Source of the DNA: Herpetosiphonaceae bacterium | Lineage (GTDB): Bacteria > Chloroflexota > Chloroflexia > Chloroflexales > Kallotenuaceae | Direction of reading: 5' to 3' | Length of the DNA stretch: 5,687 nucleotides | Assembly: GCA_030147335.1 (NCBI GenBank) | Contig: JASKZZ010000457.1 | Location: forward strand, 1 to 5,687 | Shown here: positions 1-5,687 of the stretch, piece after piece | Position numbering within the stretch: position 1 is the first letter of the stretch | Layout of the letters: each line of letters begins with the position of its first letter | Program-made: the position numbers and the translations under genes | Notes under the pieces: model-generated | What the model was told of the DNA's origin: nothing | Databases searched by the model: none | Seen by the model: the letters and a program-made list of their open reading frames with translations, nothing else

Positions 1-454
1 TCGACCACGTGTAACCACTTTGGCCAGCAAATTCTTGATCGGCCTGCACGCGCTACGATCACCACGCGAGCTAGCGATGATTTTGCTTACGTCGGTGGCA
101 ATCTGGCTGACAGAAACAGGCAAGTATTGGGTTATTGCCCAGGCGTTTCCCGCGCTCAACGTAAACTTCCCGGTCCTGATGCTGATGACGGCAGTTGTTA
201 ACCTCGCAACCACGATTCCTTCCGCCCCAGGCTATGTCGGCACCTTTGATAAGCCGGGTATCGCAATTCTTACAGCGTTTGGACAACCTGAAAATATTGC
301 GGCCGCCTATACAATTGTGCTGCATGTCGCGCTGTGGCTGCCAATCACATTGCTTGGCTTTCTTTTTATGGCTAAGGAAAGCCTGCGTTGGCGCGAACTT
401 AACAGGCTCACCAACGACGAGCCAAGCACGCAGCCTGCCGTTCTTGTAGAATAA
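1..454 (+). CDS. Flippase-like integral membrane protein (LPG_synthase_TM / UPF0104 family), C-terminal part
   Basis: The reading frame is open from the left edge (first full codon at base 2) to TAA at 452-454, so the gene starts outside the window and 150 residues are visible. The family usually has about 300-350 residues, so this is roughly the last half. The visible part is strongly hydrophobic, with likely membrane segments near visible residues 24-46, 56-76 and 98-123. The loop at visible residues 73-83 (PSAPGYVGTFD) matches the family's conserved proline/glycine motif, usually written like P.sPGg.G..E; here Asp replaces the usual final Glu. A polar tail of about 25 residues ends the protein. 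Relatives include the membrane domain of MprF lysylphosphatidylglycerol synthase/flippase and AglD-type proteins that handle lipid-linked compounds. The substrate cannot be read from the sequence. The TTG at 20 is only the first possible start codon inside the window and is not the true start. The gene is followed 29 bases later by an FAD oxidoreductase. Confidence 0.82.
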   Translation, partial: RPRVTTLASKFLIGLHALRSPRELAMILLTSVAIWLTETGKYWVIAQAFPALNVNFPVLMLMTAVVNLATTIPSAPGYVGTFDKPGIAILTAFGQPENIAAAYTIVLHVALWLPITLLGFLFMAKESLRWRELNRLTNDEPSTQPAVLVE

Positions 455-483
455 ATCAGCTTACCATCCTGAGTGAATAACGT

Positions 484-1767
484 ATGAATATCGCAATAAT
501 TGGCGGTGGTTTCGCGGGCTTGACGGCTGCACACGAGCTACTTAATGCGGGGCAACGTGTTACCGTATTTGAGGCGGCACCGCATGTCGGCGGCCTGGCA
601 GCAGGATTTAAGGCTCCACATTGGGAGTGGACGCTTGAAAAATTTTATCATCATATCTTCACGACCGACAACGCCATTATCAATCTTGCAAAGGGCATCG
701 GCGTTGAAGATTTGCTTTTCTTCAACAAACAAACAACCGCGTTTTTCTGTCCCGAACACGGAATGCATCCCGTCTCAACTATCGGTATCCTTTCCAATCC
801 ACATCTTTCACTAATTGATCGTGTTCGTTTTGGCGTCAGTGGTGTACAGCTTAAGCTACGTAACGACTGGCAACAGCTGGAAAAAGTGACCGCGGAGCAG
901 CATCTGGTGCGATGGGCTGGTAGACGCGGCTATGATGCAATGTGGCGACCACTTTTTGACGGCAAGTTTGGGCCGTATGCGCCCGAAGTTAACGCAGCAT
1001 GGATCTGGGCACGCGCTAAAACTCGCTCATTCAAGCTTGGCTACTTCAAAGGGGGATTTCAAGCATTTGCCGATGCGTTAGCGGCGCATCTGGAGCGACA
1101 AGGCGGTACGATTCATCTTGGCAATGCGGTTGAACGTGTCGAGCAGACCGACGACGGCTGGACGATTTTGCACAACGGTACGCTCCATCATTTTGACCGT
1201 GTGATTGTTGCTTCAGCACCAGGTGTACTCACCAAGCTTGTCCCGGCACTGCCCGGCGAATACACAGAAAAGCTGCGGTCGCTCAAATCAATGGGCGCGG
1301 TAGTCATGGTTGCGTCGCTGCATCATCAGCTGCTGACGAACGGCGCGTATTGGCTCAATATCACCAAAGGTGTTTTACCATTCCTGGCGCTGGTTGAGCA
1401 TACCAACATGATCGACCGTCGCCACTACGGCGGAGATCGGCTCATTTACTGTGGCGATTACCTGCCCGCTGATCATCGCTACTTCGCAATGGATGAAGCA
1501 ACAGTCAGCCAGGAGTGGCTGCAATCGCTGACTGCGGCTAACCCTCAATTCAAACCCGACTGGGTCAAACAAACATGGCTATTCCGAGAGCGTTATGCAC
1601 AGCCAGTTGTAGCCGTTAATCATTCTCCTAACGTACCGACGTTGCGAACGCCGCTACCGGGCTTGTTTTTCGCCAGCCTTGCACATGTTTATCCTTGGGA
1701 TCGTGGGACAAACTTTGCGGTTGAACTAGGGCAGCGCGTGGCGCGCGAGGTGCTATCTCAACAATGA
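484..1767 (+). CDS. FAD-dependent oxidoreductase, amine-oxidase / protoporphyrinogen-oxidase-like superfamily
   Basis: This is a complete 427-residue protein. Residues 3-19 carry the Rossmann dinucleotide signature GGGFAG (7-12), and an acidic residue (E30) at the end of strand 2 is placed to bind the FAD ribose. AAPHVGGLA (31-39) is the usual second FAD-contact loop. A middle stretch, MWRPLFDGKFG (153-163) followed by W173, W175, R177 and R181, leads into KGGFQAFADAL (189-199), the common motif of phytoene-desaturase, UDP-galactopyranose-mutase and protoporphyrinogen-oxidase relatives. The C-terminal FAD-closing motif lies at 393-420 (GLFFAS, then YPWDRGTN). Length fits the superfamily. The ATG at 484 is chosen because the Rossmann fold begins at once after it; no strong ribosome binding site is visible. 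The 29-base gap to the upstream flippase-like gene suggests co-transcription and a role in lipid, isoprenoid or lipid-linked sugar chemistry. The substrate is unknown, and automatic labels such as 'amine oxidase' or 'protoporphyrinogen oxidase' should not be taken literally. Confidence 0.88.
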   Translation: MNIAIIGGGFAGLTAAHELLNAGQRVTVFEAAPHVGGLAAGFKAPHWEWTLEKFYHHIFTTDNAIINLAKGIGVEDLLFFNKQTTAFFCPEHGMHPVSTIGILSNPHLSLIDRVRFGVSGVQLKLRNDWQQLEKVTAEQHLVRWAGRRGYDAMWRPLFDGKFGPYAPEVNAAWIWARAKTRSFKLGYFKGGFQAFADALAAHLERQGGTIHLGNAVERVEQTDDGWTILHNGTLHHFDRVIVASAPGVLTKLVPALPGEYTEKLRSLKSMGAVVMVASLHHQLLTNGAYWLNITKGVLPFLALVEHTNMIDRRHYGGDRLIYCGDYLPADHRYFAMDEATVSQEWLQSLTAANPQFKPDWVKQTWLFRERYAQPVVAVNHSPNVPTLRTPLPGLFFASLAHVYPWDRGTNFAVELGQRVAREVLSQQ

Positions 1768-1771
1768 GCTG

Positions 1772-1817
1772 CAAGTTCCAAGCTTCCAGTCATGAGCCAA
1801 AGGCCGTGAACTTGGAA
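1772..1817. repeat. Self-complementary TTCCAAG/CTTGGAA patch between the oxidoreductase and CNNM genes
   Basis: The 78-base spacer holds CAAGTTCCAAG (1772-1782) and GAACTTGGAA (1808-1817). They can pair in two overlapping registers: 1772-1778 with 1808-1814, or 1776-1782 with 1811-1817, each seven perfect base pairs around a loop of 28-29 bases. The left arm also reads as imperfect 7-base units (AGTTCCA at 1774, AGCTTCC at 1781). No run of T follows the right arm, so it is a poor intrinsic terminator candidate. It may be a remnant of a genome-wide short repeat or a weak structure in the leader of the next gene. No convincing promoter is visible in the spacer. Confidence 0.4.
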
Positions 1818-1845
1818 TCTAAAGTACAGTTCCTGGGACTCGCAT

Positions 1846-3204
1846 ATGGTTGAGGAATCTGTTTCAACAGGAAGTTTACTGCTTCGTCTTCTAGCTGTTT
1901 TGCTCCTGGTGGGACTCAACGGCTTCTTTGTGGCGGCTGAGTTCGCTTTGGTAGGGGCGCGTTCATCGCGCCTCGATCAGCTTGCCGAAGAAGGACGTGG
2001 CTCGGCTAAGCTGGCGCGCTATATGCAAAGCCATCTTGACCGCTATATTGCAGCATCGCAGCTCGGCATTACGGTTGCAAGCTTGTTACTTGGCGTGCTG
2101 GGTGAAGAAACATTTGCCCTACTGATCGAACCTCCTGTTGCGCGCGGCCTCCAATTCATCATGGGTGACATCCCCCAACTCGCAGCCTACGCAGAAACAA
2201 TCAGCACAACTGTTGGTTTTGCCATCGCAATCTTTATCATCACCACGCTACATATTGTGCTTGGCGAACAAGCGCCCAAAGTATTTGCAATACGTGCTGC
2301 TGAAGAAACATCGCTGTTTATAGCGCGTCCGCTGCAAATCTTTAACCGCGTCTTTGGGCTGATCATTCGCTTCCTCGACTGGCTCACCAATGTCGTGCTG
2401 CGGTTATTTGGCGTGCGTGGTCAAACTGGGCATCATGGACCACCGACGCTGGCAGAGCTACGCATGATGGTTCAGGCTAGCGGCAAGGGCGGAGTGATCG
2501 AGGAAGGAGAGCAAGCCCTGCTGATCAACGTCTTCGACTTCGGGTCACGGGCCGCGTATCAAGTGATGGTGCCGCGCACGGATGTCAAAACAATTGACCA
2601 CGATGCAACGGTACGCGAATTTTTAGCGCTCTTTCGCGAGACTGGGCACACGCGATTTCCGGTGCTTGGCGAGGGTGGTGTTGATGATGTGGTAGGCATC
2701 ATCTCAGCCAAGGAGCTGCTGGTTACACTGAGTGAAGGAACCACAAGCTTTGATGATCCGATTCGTCCAATCATCAAGCCGGCATTCTTCACGCCCGAGA
2801 CCAAGCGCATCGGCGAGCTCATGCATGAGATGCAGAAGCAGCGCCAGCGAATGTCCGTGCTGGTCGATGAGTACGGCGGTATGGCCGGCATCATCACACA
2901 GGAAGATTTGGTCGAGGAGATTGTTGGCGAGCTTGACGATGAACTCGATACCAATCCCGACGACATTCGCGAGATCGACTCGCAGCACGCGGTGGTTGAG
3001 GGCAGTGCGCGGATCGAGGACGTGAACGACGAGCTTAAACTGCATCTGCCAAGTGGGGAATACGAAACAATCGCCGGATTTATCCTTGAGCAATTAGGAC
3101 GAATGCCGAGCGCAAGCGAAACAATTCATTACGACGGTGTTGTCCTGACGGTGCTTGAAATGCAAGGGCCGCGCATTGCCAGCGTTGAAATTCGGCGACA
3201 ATAA
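1846..3204 (+). CDS. CNNM/CBS-domain membrane protein, CorC/TlyC ('hemolysin') family, probable Mg2+ or divalent-cation transporter
   Basis: This 452-residue protein has the full family architecture. An N-terminal CNNM (DUF21) membrane domain covers about residues 10-195, with hydrophobic segments near 11-34, 66-90, 117-140 and 155-178. It carries the hallmark NGFFVAAEFALVGAR (25-39), SQLGITVASLLLG (71-83) and the GEQAPK signature (140-145). A CBS pair follows at about 240-295 and 305-362, including VPRTDV (242-247) and the diagnostic VDEYGGMAGIITQEDLVEEI (340-359). A CorC_HlyC C-terminal domain fills about 372-451. Length is typical. Family members are linked to Mg2+ or Co2+ export or resistance, with the CBS pair sensing nucleotides; the 'hemolysin' label is historical and toxin activity is not implied. 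ATG 1846 is the only plausible start, because an in-frame TGA lies at 1807-1809 with no start codon between. Only a weak purine patch (TGGGA at 1834-1838) precedes it. The ion specificity is inferred, not shown. Confidence 0.93.
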   Translation: MVEESVSTGSLLLRLLAVLLLVGLNGFFVAAEFALVGARSSRLDQLAEEGRGSAKLARYMQSHLDRYIAASQLGITVASLLLGVLGEETFALLIEPPVARGLQFIMGDIPQLAAYAETISTTVGFAIAIFIITTLHIVLGEQAPKVFAIRAAEETSLFIARPLQIFNRVFGLIIRFLDWLTNVVLRLFGVRGQTGHHGPPTLAELRMMVQASGKGGVIEEGEQALLINVFDFGSRAAYQVMVPRTDVKTIDHDATVREFLALFRETGHTRFPVLGEGGVDDVVGIISAKELLVTLSEGTTSFDDPIRPIIKPAFFTPETKRIGELMHEMQKQRQRMSVLVDEYGGMAGIITQEDLVEEIVGELDDELDTNPDDIREIDSQHAVVEGSARIEDVNDELKLHLPSGEYETIAGFILEQLGRMPSASETIHYDGVVLTVLEMQGPRIASVEIRRQ

Positions 3205-3278
3205 AACCAAGAACAGTGTAAACCGCCAACGTATTGGCTGATAACTGGCCGCTATTAGCTACAAGCTCCAAAGCCTTC

Positions 3279-3920
3279 ATGGAATCCGAAACGCTCAAAA
3301 ACATTCTCACCAATCCGACCAACGATGGCTTGTGGCTTCGTGAGCGACTCATGCCGCGCTGGATGGATGGCAGATCGTCGCGGCCAATCACAGCTCCACC
3401 GAATGCTCCGCCTCCGCGTATCGGCGCTGTTTTGCTGCTCTTGTATCCCCACAACGATGCGATCTATGTGCCGCTGACGGTTCGAACCGCTGCGCTGCGC
3501 AACCATTCAGGTGAGGTTTCGCTGCCGGGTGGACGGTATGACGAGACGGATGACGACCTTCAACAAACGGCGCTGCGAGAAGCATGGGAAGAGCTAGGCA
3601 TTCGACCAGATACAGTTACGTTATGGACGCAGCTGAGGTCGGTTTGGATTCCGGTCAGCAACTTCCAGATCACGCCGTTTGTCGGATGGACACCACAGCG
3701 ACCACAGTTTACCGCCTCAGCACATGAGGTTGCGGAATTGGTTGAGGTACCGCTGAAATTATTGCTCCAGCCGGACACGATCCAAAGCGAAATGCGTGAG
3801 CGGCGCGGTGATCAGATGTATATTCCGTATTTTGCGGTCGGCGATCACAAGGTATGGGGCGCGACATCATTGGTGCTGGCAGAAGTTGTGGGCAAGCTGA
3901 CACGCTACATTGACGAATAA
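3279..3920 (+). CDS. Nudix hydrolase, CoA diphosphatase (NudL/YeaB, NUDT7-like) type
   Basis: The 213-residue protein contains a Nudix box ending in REAWEELGI (100-108), whose R100, E101, E104 and E105 form the metal-binding core. Just before it, LTVRTAALRNHSGEVSLPGG (66-85) closely follows the signature that marks the CoA-pyrophosphatase subfamily (LT.R...LR.H.G...PGG), with small changes such as Thr for Ser and Leu for Phe. As in that subfamily, the stretch between PGG and REAWEE is slightly longer than in a classical Nudix box and is rich in Asp (DETDDD, 88-93). Such enzymes split CoA or acyl-CoA into 3',5'-ADP and phosphopantetheine and use Mg2+ or Mn2+; other nucleoside diphosphate derivatives remain possible substrates. 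I chose ATG 3279; an in-frame TTG at 3234 would add 15 residues, but family similarity does not require them and neither start has a clear ribosome binding site. It follows the CNNM gene after 74 bases and is probably the last gene of the + strand group. Confidence 0.88.
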   Translation: MESETLKNILTNPTNDGLWLRERLMPRWMDGRSSRPITAPPNAPPPRIGAVLLLLYPHNDAIYVPLTVRTAALRNHSGEVSLPGGRYDETDDDLQQTALREAWEELGIRPDTVTLWTQLRSVWIPVSNFQITPFVGWTPQRPQFTASAHEVAELVEVPLKLLLQPDTIQSEMRERRGDQMYIPYFAVGDHKVWGATSLVLAEVVGKLTRYIDE

Positions 3921-3921
3921 A

Positions 3922-3958
3922 GCAGAGGCACCGAAGTGATGTACTTTGGTGCCTTTGC
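3922..3958. terminator. Hairpin between convergent genes, probable bidirectional intrinsic terminator
   Basis: Bases 3922-3937 pair with 3943-3958 over 16 positions, with two G-T (wobble) pairs, around the five-base loop GATGT. The structure begins one base after the Nudix stop codon and ends 24 bases before the metH stop codon on the other strand. Read on the - strand, the stem is followed by TTTATT, a modest T tract, so it suits termination of metH best. Read on the + strand, the only T run (3954-3956) lies inside the right arm and no U tract follows, so termination of the Nudix transcript may be less efficient. The structure is read directly from sequence; its function is inferred from position. 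Confidence 0.8.
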
Positions 3959-3982
3959 ACGTTCACGCGTTCGATGTTCCCA

Positions 3983-5687
3983 TTATCCTACGACACCAAC
4001 AGCATCTTCCTCGGCACGCTCCCGCGTGCTACCTCCAATTGAGAAATAGCTAGCCTGTGGATGATGAACAATAATTGCGGCGGTGCTTTGCTCCGGCACG
4101 ATCTGGAACGACTCGGTCAGGGTCGCGCCGATCTCTTCGGCAGGCAATATCTTCCAAACCTGCTCGTGCTGCTCAAGGTCGGGAATGGCGGGATAGCCCC
4201 ACGAGTAGCGCTTGCCGCGCTTGGCATCGGCAGTCAAGCCAAGTCCTTGCCGCACGATCTGGTTGGTGTACTCAGCCAGACCTTCGGTCGCAGTCACGCT
4301 CAGACCATGTGCAAAGTACGAGCTGCTGTAATCGTGCGCGGCATGAAGCCGATCAACATACTCGCTGGCAACGCGGCCAAGTGTCACCACCTGGAATACT
4401 GCCACATCCATGCGTCCGCTATCAATAGCGGCAAAGTAATCAGCGAGACACAGCCGTTCACGAGCAGGTTGACGCGGGAATGGGAAGCGCGTTAGCTCGC
4501 GCAGGTACTCCGGCTTGAACTGGCCTTTACCACTGGCCCAGGTGGCAGGCTCGTACACAATCAAGTCATTGCCATCCGACTGTACCGGAAAATAACCCAT
4601 CACGACGGCAGGCTGGAGCCAGCCCTTTTCCTTGGCATCGCGCTGTAGTTCACGCAGCCGAGGCATAAACTCCGTATTGATCAGTCGTTGATATTCCTCG
4701 CCCTTGGCGTTCTTCGCGCCCCACTGCAACCGAAACAGCGTATTGAGATCCATATGCTGCCACACATCTTCAAGGCGGATGCGAGTCGAAGTTTTCGCAC
4801 CCCAGAATGGCGGCGTTGGAATATCTATGTCGGTGCGAACGTTGGAACGCACCACGCCGTCATGCTTTTCCTTGCCCAGCTTTTCAAGCAGCGTCCGGCC
4901 ACGCTCTGGCTCTCCAAGACCCTTGTATGCAGCTGTAATCCTCTGCTGTACAAACTGGTCATGCAGATGGGGATCGACCAGCTGATCAATCGTTTCCAGC
5001 CCTTCAAACGCATCTTTGCAATAAAATACACCCGACTCGTAGGGCTTGCCCGGCTCGACAAACAAGATACGCTGGCCATACTGTTGGTTAATCGCCGCGC
5101 CTCCAACAATGACCGGGAACTGAAGGCCACGACGATGCAGCTCTTGCACACAAAGCGGCATTTGCTTGGATGTACTGACCAGCAGCGCGCTCAGGCCAAT
5201 TGCGTCGGCCTTGACCTCAACCGCCTTTTCGATAATTGTGTTGATCGGCACCTGCTTGCCCAGGTCGTAAACGGTGTAGCCGTTATTGGACAAGATCGTA
5301 TTGACCAGGTTCTTGCCAATGTCGTGAACATCGCCGTACACCGTAGCCAGCACGACGCGGCCTTTGGTCGCGCCCTCCTGCTTATCGAGATACTGCTCAA
5401 GATGCGACACGGACTTTTTCATGACCTCGGCGGACTGTAGCACAAACGGTAGAATCAGCTCACCAGCGCCGAATTTATCGCCGACTTCCTTCATGGCAGG
5501 CAGCAGTACGTCGTTCAAGATCGCAACCGCCGCCTCACCACGAATAGTGCCGTCTTCCATGCGCGTGGCCAGCGTCGTGTCAATGTCGGTGTCGATTGCT
5601 TCTTTCTTGCGGTGAACAATCTTCCAGTGGATGCGTTGGTCAACCGTCATGCCCTCGGTCGGTTCCACACGCTCATCTTTTTCTTCG
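3983..5687 (-). CDS. metH: B12-dependent methionine synthase (5-methyltetrahydrofolate-homocysteine methyltransferase), C-terminal part: cobalamin-binding and activation domains
   Basis: The frame is open at the right edge, so the N-terminal homocysteine- and folate-binding modules would lie outside; about 567 residues are visible. Numbering from the internal GTG at 5668 as 1: a helical cap domain spans about 10-95 (LPFVLQSAEVM, 73-83), and the Rossmann-like cobalamin domain about 103-235, with the cobalt-ligand motif DVHDIG (113-118, His115), GLSALL (158-163) and VGG (188-190). The AdoMet-binding activation domain spans about 285-545, with D307, the R487 to P496 loop (RYSWGYPAIP), LTES (517-520) and HHPQASYFSIG (535-545). 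The enzyme transfers a methyl group from methyltetrahydrofolate to homocysteine via methylcobalamin; the activation domain repairs oxidised cobalamin using AdoMet. Compared with E. coli MetH, the stretch before the AdoMet loop is shorter, as I recall for many non-enterobacterial MetH proteins, and Ile replaces the Cys of PACP. The GTG at 5668 is not the start, because coding runs on through EEKDER upstream. No promoter or cobalamin riboswitch is visible, as the 5' end is missing. Confidence 0.94.
   Translation of the reverse strand, partial: EEKDERVEPTEGMTVDQRIHWKIVHRKKEAIDTDIDTTLATRMEDGTIRGEAAVAILNDVLLPAMKEVGDKFGAGELILPFVLQSAEVMKKSVSHLEQYLDKQEGATKGRVVLATVYGDVHDIGKNLVNTILSNNGYTVYDLGKQVPINTIIEKAVEVKADAIGLSALLVSTSKQMPLCVQELHRRGLQFPVIVGGAAINQQYGQRILFVEPGKPYESGVFYCKDAFEGLETIDQLVDPHLHDQFVQQRITAAYKGLGEPERGRTLLEKLGKEKHDGVVRSNVRTDIDIPTPPFWGAKTSTRIRLEDVWQHMDLNTLFRLQWGAKNAKGEEYQRLINTEFMPRLRELQRDAKEKGWLQPAVVMGYFPVQSDGNDLIVYEPATWASGKGQFKPEYLRELTRFPFPRQPARERLCLADYFAAIDSGRMDVAVFQVVTLGRVASEYVDRLHAAHDYSSSYFAHGLSVTATEGLAEYTNQIVRQGLGLTADAKRGKRYSWGYPAIPDLEQHEQVWKILPAEEIGATLTESFQIVPEQSTAAIIVHHPQASYFSIGGSTRERAEEDAVGVVG

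Noticed and set aside
2559..3093. Two - strand open frames of 135 and 129 codons
   Set aside because: Both are antisense to the CBS domains and C-terminal domain of the CNNM protein. The Ser-rich translation of one is typical of a reverse-frame shadow.
1846..3204. Hemolysin or toxin function for the CNNM/CBS protein
   Set aside because: The name comes from early TlyC work. The domain set (CNNM, two CBS, CorC_HlyC) points to cation transport or homeostasis.
3225..3238. Small inverted repeat GCCAA-CGTA-TTGGC after the CNNM gene
   Set aside because: The five-base-pair stem has no T tract and is too weak to call a terminator; it is mentioned only in connection with the Nudix start.
3234..3261. 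Promoter-like TTGGCT (3234-3239) and TAGCTA (3256-3261) with a 16-base spacer
   Set aside because: Both hexamers match the consensus poorly, and such pairs occur often by chance, so it is not listed as a promoter.
4061..4495. Overlapping + strand frames of 144 and 117 codons at the 3' end of metH
   Set aside because: They are antisense to the conserved activation domain and show no recognisable protein features.
4688..5440. Open frame of 250 codons on the + strand
   Set aside because: It lies wholly antisense to well-conserved MetH coding sequence, its translation shows no domain, and its composition is that of a shadow frame.
5666..5668. GTG as a start for a stand-alone cobalamin-domain protein
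   Set aside because: The frame stays open with plausible charged linker sequence to the window edge, and no ribosome binding site precedes it. An edge-truncated MetH is the simpler reading, although a split metH cannot be excluded without the sequence to the right.
1..5687. Search for CRISPR arrays, insertion sequences, tRNA or rRNA genes, riboswitches and phage or defence genes
   Set aside because: Nearly all of the window is explained by conserved housekeeping-type coding sequence. The remaining spacers are all under 80 bases and hold no such element that I can see.

Overview
The window looks like ordinary chromosomal DNA from a free-living bacterium of intermediate GC. Protein wording, especially the style of the cobalamin domain of the methionine synthase and the pairing of a flippase-like membrane protein with an FAD oxidoreductase, suggests the phylum Chloroflexota. 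That is an inference from remembered family patterns, not from a search, and I hold it at moderate confidence.

Layout: three complete genes and one partial gene share the + strand and point right. They are the C-terminal half of a flippase-like (LPG_synthase_TM / UPF0104) membrane protein (1-454), an FAD-dependent amine-oxidase-superfamily oxidoreductase (484-1767), a CNNM/CBS-domain transporter-like protein of the CorC/TlyC 'hemolysin' family (1846-3204) and a CoA-diphosphatase-type Nudix hydrolase (3279-3920). A convergent gene on the - strand (3983-5687, entering from the right edge) encodes the cobalamin-binding and AdoMet activation domains of B12-dependent methionine synthase (MetH). 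Its N-terminal part lies outside the window. A 16-bp hairpin at 3922-3958 sits between the two converging stop codons and probably ends transcription from one or both sides.

How the genes relate: the first two are only 29 bases apart and probably form the end of an operon concerned with lipid, lipid-linked or envelope chemistry. The CNNM and Nudix genes follow after gaps of 78 and 74 bases and may be read with them or separately. Their roles, divalent-cation homeostasis and nucleotide/CoA clean-up, do not obviously belong to one pathway. MetH serves methionine and folate metabolism and is independent of the others.

I found no RNA gene, mobile element, CRISPR array or clear novel system. The points most worth a second look are the unassigned oxidoreductase beside the flippase-like protein, the convergent terminator, a decayed self-complementary heptamer patch before the CNNM gene, and the lack of recognisable Shine-Dalgarno sequences before the three complete + strand genes.
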